The notes below the pieces were generated by a model that was given only the letters and a program-made list of their open reading frames with translations, was not told the DNA's origin and did no database searches. Below are positions 8,367 through 18,927 of a stretch of DNA of 64,000 bases, piece by piece. Both the position numbers and the translations under genes were made by a program. The DNA is taken from the NCBI RefSeq assembly GCF_000709345.1, contig NZ_KL448323.1:2486346-2550345 (forward strand). The letters run 5' to 3'. Positions within the stretch are counted from its first letter, which is position 1; each line of letters opens with the position of its first letter. This stretch comes from Polaromonas glacialis. GTDB lineage: Bacteria; Pseudomonadota; Gammaproteobacteria; Burkholderiales; Burkholderiaceae_C.

Positions 8367-8834
8367 TCAGGCCTTGCGGCTGGGCTGCGGACGAAATCGT
8401 GCCACCCGGGCCGCGCCGGACTGGGCCTTGGTGCGAATGCCCGAGCGGGCCTTGAACCATTGCGGCGTGGCGCCGCGCTTGAGCCGCCACTTCTTTTTCG
8501 GATGCCGGTATTCGGGAAAGACCTCGAAGCCGGACAAGTCGTCGGACGTGGTGGAGGTTGACGTGTCGGACCACGATTTTTCAAAATCAGTGGCGCCGGT
8601 GCGGATCGAGCCCTCGACGTCGCGGGCTGCTTCCTCGACGGTTTCCTTCATTTTCCGGAACTCGTCGAGCTCCATGGAACGGTTCACTTCCTGCTTGACA
8701 TCGTTGACGTAGCGCTGCGCCTTGCCCAGCAGCGTGCCCACGGTACGCGCTAGGCGCGGCAGCTTTTCAGGCCCGATGACGATCAGCGCGACCGCGCCGA
8801 TCAGGGCGATTTTGGAGATGCCCAGGTCAATCAC
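8367..8834 (-). CDS. tatB: Twin-arginine translocase subunit TatB
   Basis: Codes for 155 residues. A single N-terminal membrane helix ([20 protein letters not shown]) is followed by the [13 protein letters not shown] hinge that marks TatB, then a long charged amphipathic helix and a basic, Ser/Arg-rich tail. TatB binds TatC and the twin-arginine signal peptide to form the receptor complex. It lies 64 bases before tatC and 55 bases behind tatA. Confidence 0.93.
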   Translation of the reverse strand: MIDLGISKIALIGAVALIVIGPEKLPRLARTVGTLLGKAQRYVNDVKQEVNRSMELDEFRKMKETVEEAARDVEGSIRTGATDFEKSWSDTSTSTTSDDLSGFEVFPEYRHPKKKWRLKRGATPQWFKARSGIRTKAQSGAARVARFRPQPSRKA

Positions 8835-8889
8835 GGCAGCTCAGCCCCGTAACGCGTTGAACGCGAAGAAAGGAAAGTTCCGGCATGCA

Positions 8890-9144
8890 TCAGGGCTTTT
8901 GCCGGGCTTCGACGTCAATCGTGTTGCGCTCCGACGTGGCCTTGGCCTGGGCATTGCTCACCTGACTGGCGGCAACCACCGGCTTTTCATCCTCGGGCGG
9001 CTGGCCGCCATCCTTCATGCCGTCCTTGAAACCCTTGACTGCGCCGCCCAGGTCGCCGCCCATGTTCCTGAGTTTTTTGGTGCCGAACACCATCACCACG
9101 ATCAACAGCACGATCAACCAGTGCCATATGGAAAATCCACCCAT
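8890..9144 (-). CDS. tatA: Twin-arginine translocase subunit TatA
   Basis: Codes for 84 residues from the ATG at 9144. An in-frame ATG at 9150 directly abuts the AGGAG ribosome-binding site, which is too close for initiation, whereas 9144 has a 6-base spacing and gives the usual start [20 protein letters not shown]. The FGTKKL motif after the membrane helix is the TatA signature, followed by an amphipathic helix and an acidic tail. TatA oligomers form the translocation pathway after substrate binding by TatBC. Confidence 0.93.
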   Translation of the reverse strand: MGGFSIWHWLIVLLIVVMVFGTKKLRNMGGDLGGAVKGFKDGMKDGGQPPEDEKPVVAASQVSNAQAKATSERNTIDVEARQKP

Positions 9145-9271
9145 AGTCATCTCCTAATCTGTAAGCAGTCGGTTGACTGCCATGTTTGCGATAAAGCCTG
9201 ATTCTAAAGGCCCCATGTGACAGCGCCTATGACCCTGCAAGCCTGCAGGGTAGTTAAAAAAACCAGTCCGT

Positions 9272-9631
9272 TCAGCCCCGGAGCCACGGCCGGGGGCCGC
9301 CAATGACGTGCAGGTGCAGGTGCTGCACTTCCTGGCCGCCTTCGGCACCGGTATTGGTGACGATGCGAAACCCCCCTTCGGGGTAGGGATTGCAGCCCTG
9401 CTCGATCGCCAGTCGCGGCGCCAGCACCATCATGCGTCCCATGAGCGCCGCATGCTCCGGGCCTAGCTGCGCCATTGAAGCAATATGCGTTTTGGGAATC
9501 ATCAGGAAATGCACCGGCGCCCAGGGATGGATGTCGTGAAAGACGAACAGTTCATCATCCTCGTACACCTTGCGGCTGGGAATGGCGCCGGCGGCGATCT
9601 TGCAGAAAAGGCAATTGTCCGGATGGCTCAT
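9272..9631 (-). CDS. HIT-family nucleotide-binding protein (HinT-like)
   Basis: Codes for 119 residues. The histidine triad motif appears as QHLHLHVIGG near the C-terminus, and the N-terminal CLFCKIAAGAIPS is typical of HinT-type purine nucleoside phosphoramidases. These small dimeric enzymes hydrolyse AMP-linked phosphoramidates such as aminoacyl-AMP-like compounds. The start overlaps the stop of the upstream membrane protein gene by four bases. Its place between hisE and tatA recurs in related bacteria. The CxxC pair suggests a structural zinc site, which not all HinT proteins retain. Confidence 0.9.
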   Translation of the reverse strand: MSHPDNCLFCKIAAGAIPSRKVYEDDELFVFHDIHPWAPVHFLMIPKTHIASMAQLGPEHAALMGRMMVLAPRLAIEQGCNPYPEGGFRIVTNTGAEGGQEVQHLHLHVIGGPRPWLRG

Positions 9632-10008
9632 GCGGCCTCCACCGAGCGGCCGGCATTCATGCGCACCATGCCCTTGACGATGCGGTACAAAAACCAGACC
9701 GAGATCAGGCCCCAGGCAATCCAGCCGGGCACGATGAACAGCAGCCAGAGCCAGGAAGTCAGCAGGTAGAGCACGCCGGCCCAGATCACCGAGCGTATGC
9801 GCCAGCTGAAGTGCGAGGCCTGCCAGGTGTTGGCCGCGTCGCCGCGCTTGACCAGGTCAATGACCAGCGCCACCACCAGCAGGGCTATGGATACCTGGGC
9901 ACCGGGCAACACGGCCGCCACCGCGACCACCAGGTGCAGCAAATAGCTGACCCAGCCCCAGGTTTTCAGCCCTTCGTCGGGCTCTATCGTCACAATGTCG
10001 TCGCGCAT
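9628..10008 (-). CDS. Small conserved membrane protein (DUF4870-like)
   Basis: Codes for 126 residues with three to four hydrophobic helices: about 17-34 (WVSYLLHLVVAVAAVLPG), 38-51, 72-85 and 88-105. Between helices two and three sits WQASHFSWRIRSVIW, close to the conserved ANWQ..HF.WQ pattern I associate with DUF4870/YjfI-type small membrane proteins. No catalytic residues are evident and the function is unknown. It lies 15 bases behind hisE and overlaps the HIT gene by four bases, so it is part of the his-tat transcript. Confidence 0.75.
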   Translation of the reverse strand: MRDDIVTIEPDEGLKTWGWVSYLLHLVVAVAAVLPGAQVSIALLVVALVIDLVKRGDAANTWQASHFSWRIRSVIWAGVLYLLTSWLWLLFIVPGWIAWGLISVWFLYRIVKGMVRMNAGRSVEAA

Positions 10009-10023
10009 GGGTAGCTCCCTTCC

Positions 10024-10413
10024 TCAGTCGTTGGTGGCTTCGCGGTGCTGCGCCTTGCGCAGCGCCTTTTCCTCGATGCCGCTGGTGCCTTCGCGGCGCT
10101 CCAGTTCGGCCAGCACATCGGCAGGCCGCAGGTTGTAGTGCGCCAGCGCAATCAGCGAATGAAACCACAGGTCGGCCACCTCGCCAACCAGCTTGCCTTG
10201 CAGTTCGGGCGTGGCGCCGCCGTGGTCGATGTCCTTGGCGGCCATCACGGTCTCGGTGGCTTCCTCGCCGATTTTCTTCAGGAAAGCATCGGGGCCTTTG
10301 TGCAGCAGGCGTGCCACGTAGCTGGTTGAGGGGTCGCCGCCCTGCCCGGGCTTGCGGGTTTCTATGATGCGCGCCAGGCGCTCAAGGGTTTCATTGGAAT
10401 TCATGGTGTTCAT
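10024..10413 (-). CDS. hisE: Phosphoribosyl-ATP pyrophosphatase
   Basis: Codes for 129 residues. It contains the MazG-like helical NTP pyrophosphohydrolase core: [24 protein letters not shown] supplies the acidic metal-binding EExxE pattern, and [14 protein letters not shown] the second acidic helix. It catalyses the second step of histidine synthesis, PR-ATP to PR-AMP plus pyrophosphate. It is a separate gene from hisI, unlike the fused enterobacterial HisIE, and starts six bases behind it. An in-frame ATG at 10404 is an alternative start. Confidence 0.93.
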   Translation of the reverse strand: MNTMNSNETLERLARIIETRKPGQGGDPSTSYVARLLHKGPDAFLKKIGEEATETVMAAKDIDHGGATPELQGKLVGEVADLWFHSLIALAHYNLRPADVLAELERREGTSGIEEKALRKAQHREATND

Positions 10414-10419
10414 TGCAGG

Positions 10420-10809
10420 CTATTTATAGATGCTGGCGGGGTCTTTCAAGACCGGTTCGGCAGCAACCCACTGTCCGTCCTGGTAAAGGCTGAAAAAGCA
10501 GCTGTGGCGGCCGGTGTGGCAGGCGATGCCTGGTTCGTGGCCGAGTTGCGTGATCTTGAGCAGTACCACGTCGCTGTCGCAGTCGAGCCGGATTTCATGC
10601 ACCACCTGGAAGTGGCCGGACTCTTCGCCCTTGTGCCACAGGCGATTGCGCGAGCGGCTGAAGTACACCGCCTGGCCGAGTTCGGCGGTTTTTTGCAGCG
10701 CCTCGCGGTTCATCCAGGCAAACATCAGCACATCGCCGCTGCCGGCTTCCTGCGCAATGACGGGCACCAGGCCCTTGTCGTCCCAACGGACCGTGTCTAA
10801 CCAATTCAT
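10420..10809 (-). CDS. hisI: Phosphoribosyl-AMP cyclohydrolase
   Basis: Codes for 129 residues. The zinc and magnesium-binding features are present: [11 protein letters not shown] supplies Asp ligands and [11 protein letters not shown] the conserved Cys and His residues. The enzyme opens the adenine ring of PR-AMP, the third histidine step. It precedes hisE by six bases and follows hisF after a 111-base gap that holds an R1 repeat. Confidence 0.94.
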   Translation of the reverse strand: MNWLDTVRWDDKGLVPVIAQEAGSGDVLMFAWMNREALQKTAELGQAVYFSRSRNRLWHKGEESGHFQVVHEIRLDCDSDVVLLKITQLGHEPGIACHTGRHSCFFSLYQDGQWVAAEPVLKDPASIYK

Positions 10810-10855
10810 GAGGGTATTGTCCGTGATGACTGTGCGCCAGGACGCACGCTCAAAC

Positions 10856-10918
10856 TGCTATGAAATCAATAGCTTTTTGCGCACGTCCAGCATGCGCAAA
10901 AGGCCAAAAAAGCTTAAA
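10856..10918 (-). repeat. R1 interspersed repeat, hisF-hisI junction
   Basis: On the plus strand: GCTATGAAATCAATAGC hairpin, TTTTTGCGCACG..CATGCGCAAAAGG, then CCAAAAAAGCTTAAAG. It fills most of the gap between hisF (stop at 10921) and hisI. Confidence 0.75.
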
Positions 10919-10920
10919 GA

Positions 10921-11700
10921 CTAGAGCCGGACCGGAATGCCGCGTGCCGCCATGTGCCGCTTGGCTTGCCCGACAGTAAATTCGCCGTAATGGAAGATGC
11001 TGGCGGCCAGCACCGCATCGGCGCCGCCCAGTTGCACGCCATCGGCCAGATGGTCCAGCGTGCCGACGCCGCCCGAGGCGATCACCGGCACGCTGACGGC
11101 ATCGCTCACGGCGCGCGTCAGTTCCAGGTCGAAGCCCGACTTGGTACCGTCTCGGTTCATGCTGGTCAGCAGGATTTCGCCCGCGCCGCGCCGCGCCATC
11201 TCGCTGGCCCAGGCCACGGCGTCGAGGCCGGTGTTCTTGCGCCCGCCGTGGCTGTACACGTCCCAGCCCGCGCCGCGCACCAAGGCGTCCTCGTCGCTGC
11301 GGCGCTTGGCGTCAATCGCCACGACGATGCACTGGGCGCCGTACTTGGCCGAGGCGTCGGTGATAACCTGCGGATTGGCCAGCGCGGCCGAGTTGAAACT
11401 GGTCTTGTCGGCGCCGGCGTTGAGCAGCCGGCGCACGTCCTCGACCGTGCGCACGCCGCCGCCAACCGTCAGCGGAATGAACACCTGCGATGCCACGGCC
11501 TCGATGATGTGCAGGATCAGGTCGCGCCCGTCGCTGGTGGCAGTGATGTCGAGAAACGTGAGTTCGTCGGCGCCCTGGTCGTTGTAGCGGGCGGCAATCT
11601 CCACCGGGTCACCGGCGTCGCGCAGTTCGACGAAATTGACGCCCTTGACGACCCGGCCGCCGGTCACGTCGAGGCAGGGAATGATGCGTTTAGCTAACAT
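10921..11700 (-). CDS. hisF: Imidazole glycerol phosphate synthase, cyclase subunit
   Basis: Codes for 259 residues from the ATG at 11700, giving the canonical [20 protein letters not shown]. The open frame extends a further 38 codons upstream, but that part is the R2 repeat and is not HisF-like. The half-barrel repeats each carry an active-site Asp (CLDV near the N-terminus; [12 protein letters not shown] in the second half). HisF uses ammonia from HisH to make imidazole glycerol phosphate and AICAR. Its upstream GTGGGGGCTT, the only ribosome-binding-like sequence, belongs to the end of R2. Confidence 0.95.
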   Translation of the reverse strand: MLAKRIIPCLDVTGGRVVKGVNFVELRDAGDPVEIAARYNDQGADELTFLDITATSDGRDLILHIIEAVASQVFIPLTVGGGVRTVEDVRRLLNAGADKTSFNSAALANPQVITDASAKYGAQCIVVAIDAKRRSDEDALVRGAGWDVYSHGGRKNTGLDAVAWASEMARRGAGEILLTSMNRDGTKSGFDLELTRAVSDAVSVPVIASGGVGTLDHLADGVQLGGADAVLAASIFHYGEFTVGQAKRHMAARGIPVRL

Positions 11701-11703
11701 AAG

Positions 11704-11880
11704 CCCCCACGGTCGCCCACTGCGTGTGGCTACCTGCCCCCCGAGGGGGCCGCTGCCCTTGCAGGGCGCCACGCCGCCAGAGGCGGCGCATCTGCAGGCT
11801 GTCCAAGCCCGCACAGGCGGGCTTGGAGCCGCAGCCTGCAGCCTGCGGCCCGGCGAAGCCGGTTCCGTGGCCCTGGCTGG
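11704..11880 (+). repeat. R2 long interspersed repeat, copy 1 (hisA-hisF junction)
   Basis: Begins CCCCCACGGTCGCCCACTGC and continues with a CCCCCCGAGGGGGC palindrome and a CTGCGG-CCCGGC-AA-CCGGTTCCG block. It also contains about 80 bases that copy 2 lacks, including the strong hairpin AAGCCCGC/GCGGGCTT. A matching inverted copy lies at 18830-18927. Confidence 0.75.
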
Positions 11881-11930
11881 CTGGCAGATGCGCGCTCCGT
11901 TGCCAGGCTTTCCGCGCGTCAGCAGCGCGC

Positions 11931-12671
11931 TCAGCCATTTAGCTCGTCAGCGCGCTCTTGCGCCGCTTCGAAATCCAGGTCGCCGCTGTAGATCGAGCGG
12001 CCGCAGATCACGCCCTGCACACCTTCGTCCTCGACGGCGCACAGTGCTTCGATGTCGGCCATGTTCGACAGGCCGCCCGAGGCGATCACCGGGATCGTCA
12101 ACGCCTGCGCCAGCTTCACGGTGGCTTCCATGTTGATGCCGCTGAGCATGCCGTCGCGGCCGATGTCGGTGTAGATGATGGATTCGACGCCGTAGTCCTG
12201 GAATTTCTTCGCCAGATCAACGACCTCGTGGCCGGTCAGCTTGCTCCAGCCGTCGGTGGCCACCTTGCCGTCTTTCGCGTCGAGCCCGACGATGATGTGG
12301 CCGCCAAAAGCGGTGCAGGCGTCCTGCAGAAAGCCCGGATTCTTCACCGCCGCCGTGCCGATGATGACGTAGCGCAGGCCGGCGTCGAGGTAGCGTTCGA
12401 TGGTGTCGAGATCCCGGATGCCGCCTCCCAGCTGCACGTCGATCTCGCTGCCCACCTCGGCCAGGATGCGTTTGATCGCCGCTTCATTCCTGGGCCTGCC
12501 CGCGAATGCGCCGTTCAGGTCCACCAGGTGCAGGCGGCGCGCGCCCTTGCTGACCCAGTTGCGCGCCATGGCCGCCGGGTCTTCGCTGAAAATGGTGGAC
12601 TGGTCCATGTCGCCTTGTTTCAGACGGACGCAGTGGCCGTCTTTGAGGTCAATCGCGGGGATGAGGAGCAT
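11931..12671 (-). CDS. hisA: ProFAR isomerase
   Basis: Codes for 246 residues. [20 protein letters not shown] holds the first catalytic Asp (AIDL) and the second half holds the acid/base Asp in [10 protein letters not shown]. The two-fold half-barrel pattern ([19 protein letters not shown]) is intact. HisA opens the ribose ring of ProFAR by an Amadori rearrangement, the fourth histidine step. It follows hisH after 82 bases and precedes hisF by 230 bases that hold R2. Confidence 0.95.
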   Translation of the reverse strand: MLLIPAIDLKDGHCVRLKQGDMDQSTIFSEDPAAMARNWVSKGARRLHLVDLNGAFAGRPRNEAAIKRILAEVGSEIDVQLGGGIRDLDTIERYLDAGLRYVIIGTAAVKNPGFLQDACTAFGGHIIVGLDAKDGKVATDGWSKLTGHEVVDLAKKFQDYGVESIIYTDIGRDGMLSGINMEATVKLAQALTIPVIASGGLSNMADIEALCAVEDEGVQGVICGRSIYSGDLDFEAAQERADELNG

Positions 12672-12753
12672 GTTGGGCTAAGGAAAAGCAGTTAGTGAGG
12701 TTAAAAAAAGATTCGCCCTTGCATGAGCGCATCCGGAGGAAGCAAAAGGCGGT

Positions 12754-13434
12754 TCAGGGATTCCAGTGCAGGAAATTACGGTACAGCGCCAGCCCCTGGT
12801 CGGCACTTTTTTCGGGGTGGAACTGGGTGGCAAAAATATTATCGCGCGCTATCGCCGCCGCAAAGCGCCCGCCGTAGTCGGCTTCGCCCGCGATGTGGCG
12901 CTTATCAGACGGACAGGCGTAAAAGCTGTGCACAAAATAGAAATAAGCGCCGTCAGGCACGCCGTCCCAGACCGGATGGGCCTTTGCGCCGTCAGGATGC
13001 GCCTGGTAGACCTGGTTCCAGCCCATTTGCGGCACCTTGTAGCGGCTGCCGTCGGGCTGCAGTTGCCCGGCCAGGTCGAACTTGACGACCTCGCCATGGA
13101 TCAGCCCCAGGCCGGGCGTGGGAGCGCCATCCAGCCCCTCGTGGCTGTTGTCGAGCAGCATCTGCATGCCGACGCACACGCCAAACAGCGGCTTGCTGGC
13201 GGCGGCATGCAGCACGGCGCCGAGCATGCCCGAGTGTTCGAGCGCCAGCATGCAGTCATGCATCGCGCCCTGGCCGGGCAGCACGACGCGCTCGGCGTCC
13301 AGCACGTCCTGCGGGTTGGACGTGACCAGCACCTCATAACCCGTGCCCTGCACCACATGCCGGACCGCCTGAGAGACCGAGCGCAGGTTGCCCGAACCGT
13401 AATCGACCACTGCCACCGTTTTCAATTTGGACAT
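12754..13434 (-). CDS. hisH: Imidazole glycerol phosphate synthase, glutaminase subunit
   Basis: Codes for 226 residues. The class I amidotransferase nucleophile is visible in [13 protein letters not shown], and the His-Glu dyad in [13 protein letters not shown] near the C-terminus. [12 protein letters not shown] is the typical N-terminus. HisH releases ammonia from glutamine and channels it to HisF. Unlike some operons, hisH and hisF are not adjacent here; hisA lies between. A gap of 102 bases to hisB holds an R1 repeat. Confidence 0.95.
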   Translation of the reverse strand: MSKLKTVAVVDYGSGNLRSVSQAVRHVVQGTGYEVLVTSNPQDVLDAERVVLPGQGAMHDCMLALEHSGMLGAVLHAAASKPLFGVCVGMQMLLDNSHEGLDGAPTPGLGLIHGEVVKFDLAGQLQPDGSRYKVPQMGWNQVYQAHPDGAKAHPVWDGVPDGAYFYFVHSFYACPSDKRHIAGEADYGGRFAAAIARDNIFATQFHPEKSADQGLALYRNFLHWNP

Positions 13435-13442
13435 TCGGGGAA

Positions 13443-13508
13443 AATTTATATTGCTATTGATTGAATAGCTGCTTGCGCCCGCCGGACGTGCGCAAAAGGC
13501 CTAAAACA
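13443..13508 (-). repeat. R1 interspersed repeat, hisB-hisH junction
   Basis: Plus strand: TTGCTATTGATTGAATAGC, TGCTTGCGCCCG, CCGGACGTGCGCAAAAGGCC, TAAAAC. This is a complete copy with both stem-loops, between hisB and hisH. Confidence 0.78.
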
Positions 13509-13536
13509 TGCCTGAACAGCAGTGAAATCGTGTGGT

Positions 13537-14157
13537 TTACAGCGAACCCTTGGTCGAAGGAATCACGCCGACCGAACGCGGATCGATTTCCAGCGCCATG
13601 CGCAGGGCGCGGGCAAAGGCCTTGAACACCGTTTCAGCCTGGTGATGCGCGTTTTCGCCCTTGAGGTTGTCGATGTGCAGCGTGACAAACGCATGGTTGA
13701 CGAAGCCCTGGAAGAATTCGTAGGCCAGCTGGCTGTCGAAGGTGCCGATCATGCCGCTCTTGAAGGGCACGTTCATGACCAGCCCAGGCCGGCCCGAGAA
13801 ATCGATCACCACGCGCGACAGCGCTTCATCGAGCGGCACATAGGCGTGGCCGTAGCGGCGCAGGCCTTTCTTGTCGCCCACGGCCTGCGCCACGGCCTGC
13901 CCGAGCGTGATGCCGACATCTTCCACCGTGTGGTGACCGTCGATGTGCAGGTCGCCCACGGCGTGGATGTCCAGGTCGATCAGCCCGTGCCTGGCAATCT
14001 GGTCGAGCATGTGGTCGAAAAAGCCGATGCCCGTGGCTAGAGAGGCCTGGCCGGTGCCGTCCAGGTTGAGCTTGACGGTGATCTTGGTTTCGGCGGTGTT
14101 GCGCGACACCTCGGCGGTGCGCGGAGCGGGCAAGGAGGCAATGGTGGAAGTCGTCAT
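13537..14157 (-). CDS. hisB: Imidazoleglycerol-phosphate dehydratase
   Basis: Codes for 206 residues, the monofunctional type without a phosphatase domain. The metal-binding motifs of the family appear twice: [13 protein letters not shown] and HHTVEDVGI in the first half, and the related histidines ([26 protein letters not shown]) in the second. It dehydrates imidazole glycerol phosphate to imidazole acetol phosphate using Mn2+. The start overlaps the hisC stop by four bases. Confidence 0.95.
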   Translation of the reverse strand: MTTSTIASLPAPRTAEVSRNTAETKITVKLNLDGTGQASLATGIGFFDHMLDQIARHGLIDLDIHAVGDLHIDGHHTVEDVGITLGQAVAQAVGDKKGLRRYGHAYVPLDEALSRVVIDFSGRPGLVMNVPFKSGMIGTFDSQLAYEFFQGFVNHAFVTLHIDNLKGENAHHQAETVFKAFARALRMALEIDPRSVGVIPSTKGSL

Positions 14158-15251
14158 AGGGATTGTTCAAGCGCGGCCAGCAATTGCGCGTTTTCTTCGG
14201 CAGTGCCGACGGTCAGGCGCAGGCAGTTGGCCAGCAAAGGATGCATTTTAGAAATATTCTTGACCAGCACCTTGCGATTTCGCAAGCCGTCGAAGGTGTG
14301 CGCCGCATCGGGCACGCGGATCAGGATCATGTTGGCGTGGCTAGGCCAGGCCTTGACGCCCGGCAAGGCGCCGAGCGCGTCGAACAGCAGGCCGCGCTGG
14401 CTGATCAGTTCCTGCGCCTGGGCTTCGAACACATCGCGGTGTTCGAGCGCAAACAGCGCGCATTCGTAGTTCAGCACGCTGATGTTGTAGGGCGGGCGCA
14501 CCTTGTCGATCTCGGCAATCAGAGCCTTTGGCCCGATCATGTAGCCCAGGCGAACGCCGGCCAGGCCGAACTTGCTCAGCGTGCGCATCAAGAGCACATG
14601 GCCGTGCCCGGTCATGCGGCTTGCATAGCTCTTGCCGGCGAACGGCTGGTAGGCCTCGTCCATCACGACCAGGCCGCCCTGCTCGCCGACCGCCTCGATG
14701 ATCTTTTCAATCACCGCATCGTCCCAAAGATTGGCCGTCGGGTTGTTCGGATAGGCCAGGTAGGTGATGGACGGCTTGTGCTCGGCAATGGCAGCGAGCA
14801 TCGCGGCTTCGTCGAGTTCAAAGTCGGGCGTCAGGTCAACGCCGATGAATTTGAGGCCTTGCAGCTGCGCGCTCATGGCGTACATCACGAAGCCCGGGAG
14901 CGGCGCCAGCACCGAGCCGCCCGGCACGTCGCAGGCCAGCGCCAGCAGCGCGATCAGCTCGTCCGAGCCGTTACCCAGCATGATGTCGAAGCCCTCGGGC
15001 ATCTGCGCGTAGTCGGCCAGTGCCTTGCGCAGGTCGTTGACGCGGCCATCCGGGTAACGGTTCAGCGCCAGCGCACCGAGGCGCTGGCCCAGGTGCGCCT
15101 GCAGCGCGGCGGGAAGCCGGTGCGGGTTTTCCATGGCATCGAGCTTGACCATTCCGGCCGAGTCCTGGATGGCATAGGCGTGCATGGACTGCACATCCTG
15201 GCGGATCAGTTTCTTGAGTTTCGGATCGAGGGTGGAATCAGGCGCGGTCAT
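14154..15251 (-). CDS. hisC: Histidinol-phosphate aminotransferase
   Basis: Codes for 365 residues of a class II-type PLP aminotransferase. The PLP lysine is in [15 protein letters not shown]; the cofactor-ring Asp/Tyr are in [10 protein letters not shown]; and [14 protein letters not shown] [10 protein letters not shown] is the substrate region. It transfers an amino group from glutamate to imidazole acetol phosphate. The gene overlaps hisD upstream and hisB downstream by four bases each, so hisD-hisC-hisB form a tightly coupled unit. Confidence 0.95.
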   Translation of the reverse strand: MTAPDSTLDPKLKKLIRQDVQSMHAYAIQDSAGMVKLDAMENPHRLPAALQAHLGQRLGALALNRYPDGRVNDLRKALADYAQMPEGFDIMLGNGSDELIALLALACDVPGGSVLAPLPGFVMYAMSAQLQGLKFIGVDLTPDFELDEAAMLAAIAEHKPSITYLAYPNNPTANLWDDAVIEKIIEAVGEQGGLVVMDEAYQPFAGKSYASRMTGHGHVLLMRTLSKFGLAGVRLGYMIGPKALIAEIDKVRPPYNISVLNYECALFALEHRDVFEAQAQELISQRGLLFDALGALPGVKAWPSHANMILIRVPDAAHTFDGLRNRKVLVKNISKMHPLLANCLRLTVGTAEENAQLLAALEQSL

Positions 15252-16594
15252 TGGTTGGGTTTTCTCATGTCGGGCACGGTGTTCAGGCGCAGTTCGGCGG
15301 CGCGGGCATGCGCCTGCAGGCCTTCGCCATAGGCGAGTTCGGCGGCAATCGGGCCAAGAATCTGGGCGCCGGCTTCGCTGACCTCGATCAGGCTGGAGCG
15401 CTTCTGGAAGTCATACACGCCGAGCGGACTGGAAAAGCGCGCCGTGCCGCTGGTCGGCAGCACGTGGTTGGGGCCGGCGCAGTAGTCGCCCAGGCTTTCG
15501 CTGGTGTAGGCGCCGAGGAAAATCGCGCCGGCGTGGCGCAAGAGCGGCTCCCAGCGGTGCGGGTCGCGGCTGGAGACTTCCAGGTGCTCGGGCGCGATGC
15601 GGTTGGAAATCTCGCAGGCCTCTTCCATGCTGCGGGTCAGGATCAAGGCGCCCCGGTCACTGAGCGATTTGGCGATGATGTCGGCGCGCGGCATCAAGGG
15701 CAGCAGGCGGTTGATGGCTTGCTGCACGGCGTCGATGTAGGCGGCGTCGGGGCACAGCAGGATGCTTTGCGCCAGTTCGTCGTGCTCGGCCTGGCTGAAC
15801 AAATCCATCGCCACCCAGTCGGCGGGCGTCGTGCCGTCGGCCAGCACCAAAATCTCCGACGGCCCGGCAATCATGTCGATGCCGACGGTGCCGAACACGC
15901 GTTTCTTGGCGCTGGCGACGTAGGCATTGCCGGGGCCGGTGATCTTGTCTACCTTGGGCACCGTCGCCGTGCCGTAGGCCAGCGCGGCCACCGCCTGCGC
16001 GCCGCCGATGGTGAAGGCGCGCGTCACGCCAGCGACGTAGGCGGCGGCCAGCACCAGTGCGTTTTTCTCGCCCCGGGGCGTGGGAACGACCATGATGATC
16101 TCCTTGACGCCGGCCACATGCGCGGGAATCGCGTTCATCAGCACAGACGACGGGTACGCCGCCTTGCCGCCGGGCACGTAGATGCCGACACGGTCCAGCG
16201 GCGTGACCTTCTGGCCCAGCAGCGTGCCGTCCTCGTCGCGGTAGCTCCAGCTTTCGCCGCTGGCCTTCTTCTGCGCCTCGTGATAGGTACGCACGCGGCG
16301 GGCAGCGGCCTGCAGGGCATCGCGCTGGGCGGCGGGAATCGACTCGAACGCGGCCTTCAATTCGGCCTGCGTCAGTTCGAGTTCGGCCATCGAGGCGGCG
16401 CTTAGCCCGTCGAAGCGGGCGGTGTAGTCCAGCACCGCCGCATCGCCGCGCTGCCGCACCTCTAGCAGGATGTCGGCGACGCGCTGCTCGATGGCAGTGT
16501 CGGTGTCGGCCGACCAGTGCAGCCGGGCCTTGAATTCAGACTCAAATGTGGATTCTGCGCAGGACAGTCGGGCGGGAGTAGCTAGCAAATTCAT
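15248..16594 (-). CDS. hisD: Histidinol dehydrogenase
   Basis: Codes for 448 residues. Characteristic segments include [48 protein letters not shown] and the zinc/catalytic [14 protein letters not shown]. The C-terminal half keeps [12 protein letters not shown] with the general-base Glu-His. It oxidises L-histidinol to histidine with two NAD+, the last two steps of the pathway. It follows hisG after 13 bases. Confidence 0.96.
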   Translation of the reverse strand: MNLLATPARLSCAESTFESEFKARLHWSADTDTAIEQRVADILLEVRQRGDAAVLDYTARFDGLSAASMAELELTQAELKAAFESIPAAQRDALQAAARRVRTYHEAQKKASGESWSYRDEDGTLLGQKVTPLDRVGIYVPGGKAAYPSSVLMNAIPAHVAGVKEIIMVVPTPRGEKNALVLAAAYVAGVTRAFTIGGAQAVAALAYGTATVPKVDKITGPGNAYVASAKKRVFGTVGIDMIAGPSEILVLADGTTPADWVAMDLFSQAEHDELAQSILLCPDAAYIDAVQQAINRLLPLMPRADIIAKSLSDRGALILTRSMEEACEISNRIAPEHLEVSSRDPHRWEPLLRHAGAIFLGAYTSESLGDYCAGPNHVLPTSGTARFSSPLGVYDFQKRSSLIEVSEAGAQILGPIAAELAYGEGLQAHARAAELRLNTVPDMRKPNQ

Positions 16595-16607
16595 AGCGTT
16601 TTGGATT

Positions 16608-17257
16608 TTACCGGTTTGCAGCGGCCTGCGCGCAGGCCGACGAGAAAGCGTCGATCAGCTTGCGGATCGGCGCCTGCTTGAGCTTGAGCGCGGTCTGGTT
16701 CACGACCAGGTGCGAGCTGATGTCCATGATGCGCTCGACCTCGACCAGGTGGTTGGCCTTGAGCGTGTTGCCGGTCGAGACCAGATCGACAATCGCGTCG
16801 GCCAGCCCGGTCAGCGGCGCCAGCTCCATGCTGCCGTAGAGCTTGATCAGGTCGACGTGAACGCCCTTGGTGGCAAAGAAGTCGCGCGAAATCTCGACGT
16901 ATTTCGTCGCCACCTTCAGGCGCGAACCCTGTTTGACGGCAGCCGCATAGTCGAATCCCTCGCGCACCGCCACGCTGATGCGGCATTTGGCAATCTGCAG
17001 GTCGAGCGGCTGGTACAGCCCCTGGCTGCCTGACTCGAGCAGCGTGTCCTTGCCGACCACGCCGATGTCGGCGCCGCCGTACTGCACATAGGTCGGCACG
17101 TCGGTGGCGCGTACCAGCACCACGCGCAGGTCGCTCTGGTTGGTGTCCAAAATGAGCTTGCGGGACTTTTCCGGATCGTCGAGCACCTCGATGCCGGCGG
17201 ACCTGAGCAGCGGCAGGATGTCGTCGAAGATACGGCCTTTGGAGAGCGCGAGCGTGA

Positions 17258-17261
<4 letters not shown>
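16608..17261 (-). CDS. hisG: ATP phosphoribosyltransferase, short form
   Basis: Codes for 217 residues, the short HisG type that lacks the C-terminal regulatory domain and normally needs HisZ as partner; no hisZ is in this window. [18 protein letters not shown] is the typical start, and [20 protein letters not shown] contains the PRPP-binding loop. It catalyses the first, committed step of histidine synthesis. Its ATG overlaps the murA stop by four bases, coupling peptidoglycan precursor and histidine genes. Confidence 0.95.
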
Positions 17262-18532
<1,271 letters not shown>

Positions 18533-18542
18533 GATTCTTTGT

Positions 18543-18788
18543 TCAGTTCGCGCTGTTGGCTGCCCATTCGGCGGGCGTGAAGGTTTTCATCGACAGCGCA
18601 TGGACCTCATCGGTCTGCAGCCGTCCACCCAGCGTGGCATAGACGCGCTGGTGCCGCTGGATCAGGCGCTGGCCTTCAAAGGCGCTGGACACGATGGTGG
18701 CATACCAGTGCCGGCCGTCGCCGGACAGTTCGAGGTGCTCGCAAGGCAGGCCTGCGGCAATGATGGTTTGAAGTTCTTCGCTGGTCAT
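18543..18788 (-). CDS. BolA-family protein (IbaG/YrbA-like)
   Basis: Codes for 81 residues. Features of the BolA fold are visible: the [17 protein letters not shown] segment with the conserved His, and the C-terminal [17 protein letters not shown] with the invariant His. The short length and place immediately before murA match IbaG/YrbA rather than BolA itself. Such proteins pair with monothiol glutaredoxins and take part in Fe-S or acid-stress processes. The upstream gap to the ABC permease holds R2 copy 2. Confidence 0.9.
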   Translation of the reverse strand: MTSEELQTIIAAGLPCEHLELSGDGRHWYATIVSSAFEGQRLIQRHQRVYATLGGRLQTDEVHALSMKTFTPAEWAANSAN

Positions 18789-18829
18789 AAATATTTTTGA
18801 AAAAGAGCAAGCATAGAGGAAACCCCTCT

Positions 18830-18927
18830 ACTCCAGCAGGGGCCGCGGGACCGGTTTTGCCGGACCGCAGGCGCAGCAGCCCCCTCGGGGGGCAGGGAGC
18901 CACACGCAGTGGGCGACCGTGGGGGTC
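18830..18927 (-). repeat. R2 long interspersed repeat, copy 2
   Basis: The inverted copy of 11704-11880. The CCCCCACGGTCGCCCACTGC end abuts the stop codon of the ABC permease gene, sharing bases with it, and the CCCCCTCGGGGGG palindrome and GGACCGGTTTTGCCGGACC block follow. It lacks the roughly 80-base middle of copy 1. Confidence 0.75.

Noticed and set aside
9231..9249. CCCTGCA-AGCC-TGCAGGG hairpin upstream of tatA
   Set aside because: On the minus strand the T run precedes the stem instead of following it, so it is not an intrinsic terminator for the HIT gene.
11701..11814. N-terminal extension of HisF through the R2 repeat
   Set aside because: The 38 upstream codons are repeat sequence with no HisF similarity; the family start is at 11700.
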